Positions 24,595-33,031 of a stretch of 64,000 nt of DNA are shown in pieces. How positions within the stretch are numbered: position 1 is the stretch's first letter; each line of letters starts with the position of its first letter. The notes under the pieces were generated by a model. That model saw only the letters and a program-made list of their open reading frames with translations. It ran no database searches and had not been told where the DNA came from. The position numbers and the translations under genes were made by a program. Source of the DNA: Gaiella occulta (lineage in GTDB: Bacteria; Actinomycetota; Thermoleophilia; Gaiellales; Gaiellaceae); NCBI RefSeq assembly GCF_003351045.1, contig NZ_QQZY01000006.1, positions 140,125-204,124 of the forward strand. Reading direction: 5' to 3'.

Positions 24595-25413
24595 TCAGCC
24601 GTCCCGGAAGGGGGCGGTCACCCAGGTTCTGCCTACTGTTCTCAGCGTGCGCGCGGCCGCCTCCGCCCGGCGCTGCTCGAGGAAGAGGCCGTAGACGCTC
24701 GGGCCGGCGCCGCTCACGTCGGCGCGGAAGGCGCCATGCTCGAGCAGGGCGCCCGCGAGCGGCGAGGAGGCGAGGTCGTTGCCGGGCAACGTGGCGAGGT
24801 CGCGTGCGCGCCGCGCGGCGGCGAGCGCGTCGACGAGCGCGGCGCGCCGCTCCTCGAAGCCGCGCATCCCGTCGCGCTCGTCGAAGCGCCGGTAGACGTC
24901 GGCGGTCGATGCCTTGACGGCACCGTCGGGGAGGACGAGCACGACCCAGTAGTCCTGCGGCAGGTCGAGCGGCGCGAGCACGGTGCCGTCCGCTGTGCCG
25001 AGCTGGGGCCCTGGGCGCAGGAAGAACGGGACATCGGCTCCGATCTCGGCGGCCACGGCGGCGAGATCGTCGACGGCCAGCGGCTCGGGCAGCATGTCGT
25101 TCGCGAGTCGCAGCGCGGTGGCGGCGTCGGAGCTGCCGCCGCCGAGGCCTGCGGCGACGGGGATCGCTTTCGCGATGCGCGCGAGCCAGCGCGGCTCGAC
25201 GCCCGCCCTGCGTGCGAGCGCCGCGAGCGCCGCGCGCACGATCGTGTCGCCGTCGAAGCCGACGACGTCGAGGACGGGCGCGGCGGAGAGCGAAACGCAG
25301 TCTCCGAGGTCGACGCGCTGGAGCACGGTCGCGACCTCGTGCTTGCCGTCGTCGCGGAGGGGCCCGACGACGAGCGAGAGGTTGATCTTGGCCGGAGCAG
25401 GCGCCCGTCTCAT
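24595..25413 (-). CDS. ispE: 4-diphosphocytidyl-2-C-methyl-D-erythritol kinase
   Basis: 272 residues. GHMP-kinase motifs: 'APAKINLSLVVGP' at the N terminus (catalytic Lys), 'IPVAAGLGGGSSDAATALR' (ATP-binding loop), 'EIGADVPFFL' (catalytic Asp) and 'DVSGAGPSVYGLF'. It phosphorylates CDP-methylerythritol in the MEP isoprenoid pathway. The ATG overlaps the rsmA stop by 4 bp (ATGA). It is the last gene of metG-tatD-rsmA-ispE. Confidence 0.95.
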   Translation of the reverse strand: MRRAPAPAKINLSLVVGPLRDDGKHEVATVLQRVDLGDCVSLSAAPVLDVVGFDGDTIVRAALAALARRAGVEPRWLARIAKAIPVAAGLGGGSSDAATALRLANDMLPEPLAVDDLAAVAAEIGADVPFFLRPGPQLGTADGTVLAPLDLPQDYWVVLVLPDGAVKASTADVYRRFDERDGMRGFEERRAALVDALAAARRARDLATLPGNDLASSPLAGALLEHGAFRADVSGAGPSVYGLFLEQRRAEAAARTLRTVGRTWVTAPFRDG

Positions 25414-26186
25414 CGCAGCGCCAGCTCGAGAGCGACGAACTCGGCGGGCTGGAGCGCCTCCGCACGGACGGCCGGATCGTGGCCGATCGCCTCGAGTGCC
25501 TGTACCGCCCGCTCGCGCGTCGCGACGCCGCTCAGCGAGAGCGCGTTCGCGAGCGTCTTGCGCCGGTGGCCGAAGGCGCCCTCGACGACGCGGCGCACGT
25601 CGTCGAAGCGCTCGGGCAGGCCGACGCGGCGGAACGCGACGAGCGCCGAGTCGACGTTCGGCTGCGGCCGGAACACGGACCGGGAGACCGGGTGGAAACC
25701 GGTGCGTCGCGCGGCGAGCTGCACGAGCACCGACACGGCGCCGTAGGCCTTCGTCGACGGGAGCGCGAAGAAGCGGTCGGCGACCTCGCGCTGCACCATC
25801 ACGCACCAGAGCTCGAGCGACGGCAGCCCGCCGAGGCTCTCGGCCACGATCGGCGTCGCGACGTTGTAGGGGAGGTTCGCGACGAGCTTGCCGGCTGCCG
25901 GGCTGAGCGCGGCGAGGTCGAGGCGCAACGCGTCGCCCCACACGAGGCTCACGTTCGGCCGCGCCGCGAGCCCTGCCAGGTGCGGTTCGAGCGAGCGGTC
26001 GAGCTCGACCGCGTGGACGTGCGCGACGCGGTCCGCGAGCCGCCGCGTGAGCGCACCGAGGCCCGGCCCGACCTCGAGCACGACGTCGGCCGCATCGAGC
26101 TCGGCGAGCCGCTCGATGACGCCGAGGATGTTGTCGTCGGCGAGGAAGTGCTGGCCGAGCGATTTCCTGGCGGCGATGCGGCTCAC
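25410..26186 (-). CDS. rsmA: 16S rRNA dimethyladenosine transferase (KsgA)
   Basis: 258 residues. Opens MSRIAARKSLGQHFLADDN. SAM-binding 'VLEVGPGLGALTRRLAD', 'AVELDRSL' and the methylase motif 'LVANLPYNVATPI' (NLPY) are present, along with 'VFRPQPNVDSALVAF' and the C-terminal rRNA-binding helices. It dimethylates A1518 and A1519 in helix 45. It overlaps tatD by 4 bp upstream and ispE by 4 bp downstream. Confidence 0.96.
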   Translation of the reverse strand: MSRIAARKSLGQHFLADDNILGVIERLAELDAADVVLEVGPGLGALTRRLADRVAHVHAVELDRSLEPHLAGLAARPNVSLVWGDALRLDLAALSPAAGKLVANLPYNVATPIVAESLGGLPSLELWCVMVQREVADRFFALPSTKAYGAVSVLVQLAARRTGFHPVSRSVFRPQPNVDSALVAFRRVGLPERFDDVRRVVEGAFGHRRKTLANALSLSGVATRERAVQALEAIGHDPAVRAEALQPAEFVALELALR

Positions 26187-26932
26187 GGGGCGGGCAGGGC
26201 GAAGGCCGCGGTCGCGTTGGCGTCGATCTGCCGCCCGAGCGCGGCCGCGTCGGCGCCGCGCACGGCGGCGAGCGCGGTCAGGGTGTGGACGACGTGCGCC
26301 GGCTCGTTGCGCGTGCCGCGCACGGGCTGCGGGGCGAGGTAGGGGCTGTCCGTCTCGGCGAGGATGCGGTCGTCGGGGACGTGCGTGGCGGCTTCGCGCA
26401 GCTCGCCGGCCCGGGGGAAGGTGACGTTGCCGGCGAACGACACGTAGTAGCCGCGGTCGATCGCCGTGTCGAGAAGCCCGGGCGCCGAGAAGCAGTGCAG
26501 CACGACCGTGCCCGGGAAGCCCGCGAGCATGGCCGCGGTGTCGTCGTCGGCGTCGCGCGTGTGGATCACGACCGGCTTGCCGACTGCGGCGGCGAGCTCG
26601 AGCTGGCGCTCGAACAGGCGCCGCTGGGAAGAACGTGGCGCGAGATCGTGGAAGTAGTCGAGCCCCGTCTCACCGACGGCGACCGCCTGTGGGTGCTCGA
26701 GCAGCGCTGCGAGCTCGCCGATCTGGCCGGCGGCCGCCCCGGCCTGGTGCGGGTCGATGCCCAAGGCGGCGCAGACACCGGCGTTCGCCTCGGCGATGGC
26801 AAGGGCGGCGTGGCACGAGTCGATACCCGTGCCCACGGTCACGATCCGTGTGACGCCGGCCGCGCGCGCGCGCTCGACGAGGAGCGCCGCAGGCTCCTCG
26901 CAGGCGTCGAGGTGCGCGTGCGTGTCGATCAC
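26183..26932 (-). CDS. tatD: TatD-family metal-dependent DNase
   Basis: 249 residues from GTG, opening with 'IDTHAHLDAC' (HxH metal site). Further ligands and motifs: 'AVGETGLDYFH' (Glu), 'KPVVIHTRDADDD' (His), 'VVLHCFSAPG' (His) and 'ILAETDSPYLAP' (Asp). TatD enzymes are amidohydrolase-fold nucleases or deacylases. The start overlaps the metG stop (GTGA) and the stop overlaps the rsmA ATG, so translation is coupled along the operon. Confidence 0.94.
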   Translation of the reverse strand: MIDTHAHLDACEEPAALLVERARAAGVTRIVTVGTGIDSCHAALAIAEANAGVCAALGIDPHQAGAAAGQIGELAALLEHPQAVAVGETGLDYFHDLAPRSSQRRLFERQLELAAAVGKPVVIHTRDADDDTAAMLAGFPGTVVLHCFSAPGLLDTAIDRGYYVSFAGNVTFPRAGELREAATHVPDDRILAETDSPYLAPQPVRGTRNEPAHVVHTLTALAAVRGADAAALGRQIDANATAAFALPAP

Positions 26933-28452
26933 GCGGCAGGCGCCGGCGCGTCGAGTCGCGGGAACAGCGGCGGTGCCGCCTCGATTCCCTCGACGTCGCC
27001 GGTGCGGCCGTAGGCGACCTCGGCCCATGCGAGCTCGAGCGGCTGATGGAGCGCCTCGAGCACCCGCTCCGCCGTCTCCGGCACGTAGGCGGAGAGGGCG
27101 ACCGCGACCGCACGGATGCCGTCGACCAGGTCGTAGAGCACGTGGTCGAGCGCGTCGGCCTGCGCCTCGTCCTTGGCGAGCTGCCACGGCGCGGTGGCCT
27201 CGACGTAGCGGTTGAGCGCGCGCACCACCTCCCAGATGCGCTCGAGCGCCCCGGTAACGTCGAATGCGTCGAGCCGGGCGGCGACGTCGGCGCCGAGCGG
27301 CGCGAGCGCCGCTGCGATGTCGGAGTCGCGCGTGGGCGCCTTCCTGACCGTGCCGTTGCGGTAGCGGGCGACCATCGCCGTCGTGCGTGAGAGGAGGTTG
27401 CCGAGATCGTTGCCGAGCTCCCGCTCGTAGCGCTCGTGCAGCCCCTCGAGCGAGGCTGCTCCGTCCTGGCCGAACGAGACCGCCCGCGCGCACCAGAAGC
27501 GCACCGGGTCGGCGCCGTAGATCTCGATCAGGTCGAGCGGGTCGACGACGTTCCCGAGCGACTTGGAGATCTTCCGATCGTCGAGGAGAAGATACCCGTG
27601 CACGAACAGCTGCCTCGGCGGCTCGTAGCCGGCAGCAAGCAGCATCGCAGGCCAGTAGACACAGTGGAAGCGCAGGATGTCCTTGGCGAGCAGGTGGTGC
27701 ACGGCGGGCCAGAACCGCTCCACGAGGTTCTCGCCCGGGCGCGCGTAGGTGAGCGCGCTGAGGTAGTTGACGAGGGCGTCGGCCCACACGTACGCGACCG
27801 AATCCGTGTCCCACGGGATGGGAATCCCCCACGTCTGGCCGGCCCGGCTGATCGAGAAGTCCTGCAGGCCGCCCTCGACGAAGCTCCGCGCCTCGTTCGC
27901 GCGAAAAGCAGGCAAGACGAAGTCGGGGCGCTCGTAGAGCGCGAGCAACTGCTCCTGGAACGACGACAGACGGAAGAACCAGTTGCGCTCCTCGATCCAC
28001 TCCGGCTCCCGGTCATGCTCTGCGCACTTGCCGTCGACCAGCTCGCCCTCCGTCTTGAACGCCTCGCAGCCGACGCAGTAGAGGCCCGCGTAGACGTCCT
28101 GGTAGACGTGTCCGTTGTCGTACAGCTTCTGCAGGAATCCCTGCACGAACCGTTTGTGTTCCTCGTCGCTCGTGCGGATGAAGAAGTCGTTCGAGGCGTT
28201 GATGCGTCGGGGCAGCTCGCGCCATGCGACCGCGATGCGGTCGGCGTACTCCTGCGGAGAGAGCCCCTGCTCGGCTGCCACCCGCGCGACCTTCGCCGCA
28301 TGCTCGTCCACGCCCGTGAGGAAGAACGTGTCGCGCCCGCGCTGGCGCTGGTGACGCACCAGGATGTCCGCCGCGATCGTCGTGTACGCGTGCCCGATGT
28401 GGGGTGTCGAGTTGACGTAGTAGATCGGCGTGGTGACGTAGTAGCGCTCCAT
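26929..28452 (-). CDS. metG: Methionyl-tRNA synthetase
   Basis: 507 residues from the ATG opening MERYYVTTPIYYVNS. HIGH box 'TPHIGHAYT', zinc-knuckle remnant 'CVGCEAFKTEG' with 'KCAEHDREPEW', KMSKS equivalent 'DDRKISKSLGN', and an all-helical anticodon domain ending near residue 500. No C-terminal EMAP/tRNA-binding domain is present, as in many actinobacteria. It is first in metG-tatD-rsmA-ispE. The open frame of the upstream M23 gene runs 440 bp into it in another frame. Confidence 0.96.
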   Translation of the reverse strand: MERYYVTTPIYYVNSTPHIGHAYTTIAADILVRHQRQRGRDTFFLTGVDEHAAKVARVAAEQGLSPQEYADRIAVAWRELPRRINASNDFFIRTSDEEHKRFVQGFLQKLYDNGHVYQDVYAGLYCVGCEAFKTEGELVDGKCAEHDREPEWIEERNWFFRLSSFQEQLLALYERPDFVLPAFRANEARSFVEGGLQDFSISRAGQTWGIPIPWDTDSVAYVWADALVNYLSALTYARPGENLVERFWPAVHHLLAKDILRFHCVYWPAMLLAAGYEPPRQLFVHGYLLLDDRKISKSLGNVVDPLDLIEIYGADPVRFWCARAVSFGQDGAASLEGLHERYERELGNDLGNLLSRTTAMVARYRNGTVRKAPTRDSDIAAALAPLGADVAARLDAFDVTGALERIWEVVRALNRYVEATAPWQLAKDEAQADALDHVLYDLVDGIRAVAVALSAYVPETAERVLEALHQPLELAWAEVAYGRTGDVEGIEAAPPLFPRLDAPAPAA

Positions 28453-29680
28453 CTCCGTCGATTCTACGGCGGCGCGCCACCAGGGCCCCGAGTGCGAGGG
28501 CTGCGATGACCGGCAGCGGCGGCCAGAGGGAGAACCGGCGGTCACCGCGGGACGCTGCGGCCCGCTGATGCTCTGTGGAGAGCGCGCCTCCCGTGACCGC
28601 CCACGTCTGGTGGTGGCGACGCACCCGCCGCTGCCGCGCCGGTCGTGGATCACCGGGGTCGCTACGACCTTCCGCCGCGGGGGCAGCGGTAGGTGCGCCG
28701 CTCTCGCCCTTCGGGCGCCGACGTTGGGCGCGCATCGCTGCCGGCGCCGCCGGCTCCACCCTCGGACCGCCCGCCGGGCCCGCAGGTGCCGGCGATGGGC
28801 GCCCGGGAGCACGCGACGACTCGAGCAGCGCCCCCTGCGGGCGGGGCGCCGCGGGCACCGCAGCGCCCGCCGCCGCGGCACGCCGGGAAGCGCCGCTCAC
28901 AAGGACCGGCGCTGGCGCGCTCCCGTCTGCTTCCAGCGCCCGCGCGGCCGGTGTGGATGCCCGAGCTGACAGGTCGTCAGCTCCCGCTTCTCGAGCGCGC
29001 AGCGCAGCGTCCCAGGCCGCCGGCGCAGCGCTGTCGGCGCTCGCAGGAGCGACGGCAGCCGCAGCGCCGGGGGACGCCGCAGCCGGAGGACCCGCAGCGA
29101 CGGGCTCACCCGGAGGCAGCACGGCGGGGGCAGTCGAGACCGGCGTGGCAGCGGCCGCAGGATCCGAGGCGGGGACGGAGACAACGTCCGGAGACGGGCT
29201 CACGGTGGGCGGCGGCTTCAGCGCGCGACCCGGCAGGAGCGTCATCGGGTCGACGTAGTCGCCGGCGCCCGACCCCGCGCGGATGCCGAGATGCACATAC
29301 GGGGTCGGCCATTCCGTCTCGCCGCTCGCGCCCGCGCTGCCGAGCGGCGCACCCTCCGCGACCTCATCTCCCTTTACGACGCCGACCTCACCCAGGTGCG
29401 TGAGCGAGACCGCGAGCCCGTCAGGCGTGTGGATCGTGACGGTGCGCCCATGGGTCGGCACCGTGCCCGCAAACGTCACCTCCCCCGCCGCCGGCGCGCG
29501 CACCGGCTCGCCGCCCGCTCCCTGGACGTCGACCCCGCGGTGCTGCCCGGCCGCATAGGCATCCGTGCCCAGGGAGAAGGGGCGCAGCACCGGACCTGCC
29601 AGCGGCCACGTCCACGCGGAGGCCGCAGGAGCCCACGCGAGCGCTGCCACGAGAAAGAGCCCGAGGGCGAAGCGGCGCAT
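28013..29680 (-). CDS. M23-family peptidase with low-complexity tail; stop apparently lost
   Basis: Signal peptide MRRFALGLFLVAALAWAPAA then a LytM domain: 'AAGQHRGVDVQGAGG' (HxxxD zinc ligands), 'SLTHLGEVGVVKGDEV' and 'TPYVHLGIRAG' (HxH). From about residue 150 a long Ala/Pro/Ser-rich region follows, then a membrane-like segment 'LWPPLPVIAALALGALVARRRR' (in parts) near residue 405. Here the protein should end, but the frame stays open 440 bp into metG. A TAG in another frame lies right after the RRRR codons, so one indel would restore a stop just before metG. The start is backed by a perfect AGGAGGT site. Confidence 0.75.
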   Translation of the reverse strand: MRRFALGLFLVAALAWAPAASAWTWPLAGPVLRPFSLGTDAYAAGQHRGVDVQGAGGEPVRAPAAGEVTFAGTVPTHGRTVTIHTPDGLAVSLTHLGEVGVVKGDEVAEGAPLGSAGASGETEWPTPYVHLGIRAGSGAGDYVDPMTLLPGRALKPPPTVSPSPDVVSVPASDPAAAATPVSTAPAVLPPGEPVAAGPPAAASPGAAAAVAPASADSAAPAAWDAALRAREAGADDLSARASTPAARALEADGSAPAPVLVSGASRRAAAAGAAVPAAPRPQGALLESSRAPGRPSPAPAGPAGGPRVEPAAPAAMRAQRRRPKGESGAPTAAPAAEGRSDPGDPRPARQRRVRRHHQTWAVTGGALSTEHQRAAASRGDRRFSLWPPLPVIAALALGALVARRRRIDGDGALLRHHADLLRQLDTPHRARVHDDRGGHPGASPAPARARHVLPHGRGRACGEGRAGGSRAGALSAGVRRPHRGRMARAAPTHQRLERLLHPHERRGTQTVRAGIPAEAVRQRTRLPGRLRGPLLRRLRGVQDGGRAGRRQVRRA

Positions 29681-29721
29681 GGATACACCTCCTGTTCTCT
29701 ATTGAGACAACATCGAAGGCG

Positions 29722-29750
29722 AGCCTAGCGCACGTGCCGGACATTGTCAA
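29722..29750 (-). promoter_or_regulatory. Sigma-70-type promoter for the M23 peptidase gene
   Basis: On the minus strand TTGACA (29745-29750) and TAGGCT (29722-29727) are separated by 17 bp, about 40 bp upstream of the ATG at 29680. An AGGAGGT ribosome site lies between. Confidence 0.65.
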
Positions 29751-29756
29751 TCTTGC

Positions 29757-30560
29757 TTACAACGAAGAGCGGTAGAGCTCGTTGCGCGGCGAGCCGGTGA
29801 GTCGCGCGACGACGTCGACGGCGACCCGCCTGGGCGTCCCGGCGGCGACGAGCTCGGCGACGGCGGCGGCGTCCCGGGTGTCCGGCCTGCCCGTGTCCGG
29901 CGCCGGGCCGATCACGAGCGTGATCTCGCCCTTCGGCGCCTCGCGATACCGCTCCGCGAGCGCCGCGGCGGTGCCGCGCACGACCTCTTCGAACGCCTTC
30001 GTCAGCTCGCGGCAGACGGCGACCACGCGACCCGGGTCGACGACCGCCAGGCTCGCGAGCGAGGCTCCGAGTCGCCGCGGCGACTCGAAGGCCACCACGG
30101 GGTGCGGCCAGCCTGCGAGCTCGCTCCACAGCGCCGCGAGCTCGGCCGCACGCCGCGGCAGGTACCCGACGAACCGGTACTGCTCGCCCGCGAGCCCGCT
30201 CGCGACGAGCGCCGTCTCGACCGCGGACGCCCCCGGCAGCACGGTCACCCGCACCCCGGCTTCGAGCGCCGCCACGACGATCCGGATGCCCGGGTCGTTG
30301 ATGCCGGGCAGGCCCGCGTCGGAGACGAGAGCCATCCGCTCTCCGGCGGACAGGCGGGGCAGCAGCTCCGCCACACGGGCGGCCTCGTTGTGCTGCCGGT
30401 AGGAGACGAGCCGCGCGACGATGCCGTGGCGGCCGAGCAGGATGCGCGTCCTGCGCGTGTCCTCACACAGGACGACGTCGGCCGCGGCGAGCTCCGCGAG
30501 CACCCGAAGCGTCACGTCCTCGAGATTCCCGATCGGCGTGGCGCAGACCGCGAGCGGCAT
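29757..30560 (-). CDS. rsmI: 16S rRNA (cytidine-1402-2'-O)-methyltransferase
   Basis: 267 residues. Tetrapyrrole-methylase fold: 'VCATPIGNLEDVTLRVLAEL' at the N terminus, 'VVLCEDTRRTRILL', 'MALVSDAGLPGINDPG' (SAM loop), 'LPGASAVETALVASG' and 'FVGYLPRR'. It 2'-O-methylates C1402 in the ribosomal P site. The ATG overlaps the ROK-kinase stop by one base (TGATG). It is upstream of M23-metG, matching the gene neighbourhood in Bacillus. Confidence 0.95.
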   Translation of the reverse strand: MPLAVCATPIGNLEDVTLRVLAELAAADVVLCEDTRRTRILLGRHGIVARLVSYRQHNEAARVAELLPRLSAGERMALVSDAGLPGINDPGIRIVVAALEAGVRVTVLPGASAVETALVASGLAGEQYRFVGYLPRRAAELAALWSELAGWPHPVVAFESPRRLGASLASLAVVDPGRVVAVCRELTKAFEEVVRGTAAALAERYREAPKGEITLVIGPAPDTGRPDTRDAAAVAELVAAGTPRRVAVDVVARLTGSPRNELYRSSL

Positions 30561-31465
30561 CAGCGCTCCCCGTCGAGCGCCTCGAATCCCACGAGCCCGG
30601 CACCGATCAGCCCTGCGTCCTCGCCCAGCCGTGCCTCGACGATGCGGAGCGTCTCGTCCGCGGGCTGGATCGCCTCGCGCCGCGCCGCCTCCCGCGCGGG
30701 TCCGAGCACGAGCTCGCCCGCGGCCGCGCCGAACCCCCCGCCGATCACGACGACATCCGGATCGAACACGTTGACGAGCGACCCGATCGCGACGCCGAGG
30801 AGATGTCCGATGCGGCCGAGCGCCTCGATCGCCGCAGCTTCCCCCGCATGCGCGCGCCGTACGAGCTCCGGCGCCGCGGCGCCCGGCCCGTACAGCGCCG
30901 CGGCGGCACGGTCCGCCGCGAGGCCCGACGCGACCGCCTCGAGGTGGCCGCGCCCGTGGCACGAGCCCTGGCAGGGCTCCCCGTCGGCAACCACGACGAT
31001 GTGCCCGAGCTCGGCCCAGCCGCGGTAGAGCCGGCCGTCGAGCACGAGCCCGCCGCCGACGCCGGTGCCGAGGGTCAGCATGACGAGATCCGACACGCCG
31101 CGCCCGGCTCCGAGCCGCCATTCGGCGAGCGCCGCCGCGTTGGCGTCGTTCTCGACGCCCGCCGGCAGGCCGTAGCGCTCGCGCGCCCGGTTCGGGAAGT
31201 GCACGTCGTGCAGCGGCAGGTTCGTCGCGCGCAGCGCGATGCCCGTGCGCCGATCGATGTTGAGCGGCACGCCGTAGCCGATCGCCGCCGCGCCGTCGGC
31301 GAGGAGATCCTCGACGGTGGCATCGATCGCGGCGAGCACCTCCTGCTGTGGCCCGTCCGGCGTCGGGATCTCGATCGTGCGGCCGATCGAGCCGTCGCGG
31401 CCGACGAGGCCGGCGAGGATCTTCGTTCCGCCGAGGTCGACACCGATGACGTGGTCTTCGTGCAC
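30560..31465 (-). CDS. ROK-family sugar kinase (glucokinase-like)
   Basis: 301 residues from GTG 31465. ATP-binding 'IGVDLGGTKILAGLVG', catalytic 'VENDANAAALAEW' (ND), 'LTLGTGVGGGLVLDG' and the ROK metal region 'GEPCQGSCHGRGHLEAVASG'; here the usual CxCGxxGC pattern is changed to C..C..H. It probably phosphorylates glucose or a related hexose. It is coupled to rsmI by a one-base overlap and is divergent from the LCP gene, with only 24 bp between. Confidence 0.88.
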   Translation of the reverse strand: MHEDHVIGVDLGGTKILAGLVGRDGSIGRTIEIPTPDGPQQEVLAAIDATVEDLLADGAAAIGYGVPLNIDRRTGIALRATNLPLHDVHFPNRARERYGLPAGVENDANAAALAEWRLGAGRGVSDLVMLTLGTGVGGGLVLDGRLYRGWAELGHIVVVADGEPCQGSCHGRGHLEAVASGLAADRAAAALYGPGAAAPELVRRAHAGEAAAIEALGRIGHLLGVAIGSLVNVFDPDVVVIGGGFGAAAGELVLGPAREAARREAIQPADETLRIVEARLGEDAGLIGAGLVGFEALDGER

Positions 31466-31489
31466 GGCGCGGCTACGATATCCGCCCGG

Positions 31490-32653
31490 ATGCCCGAACA
31501 AGAGAAGCCCTACCGCGTCTACCGCGGCGGACGGGCCAAGGGCAGGGTCCCCCTCCAGCGCCACGCGCCTGCGAAGCGGCAGCAGGAAGCCGGGGCGGCC
31601 GGCAGCCCCGAGCGCGGGCCGAAGGAGCGGCACTGGGGTCGCAGGATCACCCTCGCCCTCGCCGCGCTGCTCCTCCTCGCCGGCGTCTGGCTCGCGACGA
31701 GCTACCTCTCCTTTGCCCGCGGAATCCGCGACGCAAACGCGCGCGTGCCACGGTCGGTCGCCGCCGAGCTGTCGCACCGGGGCGGCCTGTTGACCGCGAC
31801 GCCGGCCACCATCCTCGTGCTCGGCACCGACGGCGGCACCCAGGTGGGGCGGGCCGGCGCCAACCGCTCGGACTCGATCATGCTGATCCGCACGGATCCG
31901 CGCACGCACCGCCTCGCCTATCTGTCGATCCCACGCGACCTCCGCGTCGAGATCCCCGGCTACGGCTCCGCGAAGATCAACTCCGCGTTCCAGCGCGGTG
32001 GGCCGGCGCTCACGCTGAGGACCGTGAAGGCCCTCACGGGCCTCGAGATCGACCACGTCGCGTTCGTCGACTTCGACCGCTTCCGCGAGCTCATCGACGC
32101 CGTCGGCGGCATCGACGTGAACGTCTCCCGGCCGATCCGGTCGAACCGCTTCGACTGCCCCTATGCGACCTCACAGCGCTGCGCGTCCTGGCAGGGCTGG
32201 CGCTTCGAGAAGGGCCGGCAGCACATGAGCGGGCAGCGTGCGCTCGTCTACGCGCGCATCCGCGAGAACCTGCTCGACCGCTCCGAGACCGACTTCGACC
32301 GCGCCCGCCGCCAGCAGCAGGTGATCCAGGCGACCGCTGACCGGGTGACCTCCCTCGGCACCGCCGTGAAGCTGCCGTTCGTCGGGGGCACGATCGTGAA
32401 GCCGCTCGCCACCGATCTCAGCGCCGGCCAGGTGCTGCAGCTCGGATGGGCGTACTTCCGGGCAGACAGCGCCGGTGCGTTGCACTGCCGCCTCGGCGGC
32501 GAGCCGGGCACCGCCGACGGGCAGTCCGTCATCTTCGGCTCCGAGGACAACGTCGCCACGGTGGCGATGTTCACCGGGCGGTCGGCGCCGCTCGCGCCGC
32601 CCAGGGGCCTCCCCTACGCCCCCGGCTGCGTGGTCGGCGACCGGCCGCTGTGA
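31490..32653 (+). CDS. LytR-CpsA-Psr (LCP) cell-wall polymer ligase
   Basis: 387 residues. A basic cytoplasmic tail of about 50 residues precedes one membrane span (about 52-72, 'ITLALAALLLLAGVWLATSY'). The extracellular LCP domain shows 'LVLGTDGGTQ', 'NRSDSIMLIRTDPRTHRL' (catalytic Arg/Asp), 'YLSIPRDLRVEIPGYGSAKIN', 'AVGGIDVNV' and 'ALVYARIREN' (quoted in parts). LCP enzymes attach teichoic-acid-like or arabinogalactan-type polymers to peptidoglycan. Divergent from the ROK kinase and convergent with fmdB. Confidence 0.92.
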   Translation: MPEQEKPYRVYRGGRAKGRVPLQRHAPAKRQQEAGAAGSPERGPKERHWGRRITLALAALLLLAGVWLATSYLSFARGIRDANARVPRSVAAELSHRGGLLTATPATILVLGTDGGTQVGRAGANRSDSIMLIRTDPRTHRLAYLSIPRDLRVEIPGYGSAKINSAFQRGGPALTLRTVKALTGLEIDHVAFVDFDRFRELIDAVGGIDVNVSRPIRSNRFDCPYATSQRCASWQGWRFEKGRQHMSGQRALVYARIRENLLDRSETDFDRARRQQQVIQATADRVTSLGTAVKLPFVGGTIVKPLATDLSAGQVLQLGWAYFRADSAGALHCRLGGEPGTADGQSVIFGSEDNVATVAMFTGRSAPLAPPRGLPYAPGCVVGDRPL

Positions 32654-32660
32654 GCGCCGG
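32641..32660. terminator. Possible bidirectional terminator between LCP and FmdB genes
   Basis: CCGGCCGCTGTGAGCGCCGG folds into an 8-9 bp stem with one bulge and a GTG loop, overlapping the LCP stop codon and 15 bp from the fmdB stop. No T-run; weak support. Confidence 0.35.
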
Positions 32661-32675
32661 CCGCGCCCACGCACT

Positions 32676-32990
32676 TCAGTCCGCCGAGGCGGGCTTCTTG
32701 TCGCTCGAGCCGGAGCCCGCGGCACCGTCCTTCGCCGGCTCCTTCTTCTCGCTCTTCTCGCTCTTCTCGCCCGAGCCGCTTCCGTCCGCGTCCTTCACGG
32801 CCTTCTTGCCGCCGCGCCCGTAGTCGGTCGAGTAGAAGCCCGACCCCTTGTAGTGAACAGCGACCGGGAACAGGATCTTCTCCACGGGGCCGCGCCCGCA
32901 GGTCTGGCAGACCTCGGCCGGCGGATCGCTCATCCGCTGGAAGATCTCGAAGGTGTGCCCGTTCGGGCACCGGTACTCGTAGATCGGCAT
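32676..32990 (-). CDS. FmdB-type zinc-ribbon protein
   Basis: 104 residues. The N terminus MPIYEYRCPNGHTFEIFQRM and 'VCQTCGRG' form the putative regulatory FmdB zinc ribbon (C-H and CxxC pairs). Residues 45-60 ('HYKGSGFYSTDYGR') are also family-typical. The last 40 residues are a Lys/Glu/Ser/Asp-rich disordered tail. It is a small conserved protein of unclear function, sometimes linked to transcription regulation. Divergent from the GT-C gene. Confidence 0.88.
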   Translation of the reverse strand: MPIYEYRCPNGHTFEIFQRMSDPPAEVCQTCGRGPVEKILFPVAVHYKGSGFYSTDYGRGGKKAVKDADGSGSGEKSEKSEKKEPAKDGAAGSGSSDKKPASAD

Positions 32991-33031
32991 ACGAGCGCCA
33001 ATCTACCAGCGACGATGCGGCGGGAAACGCG

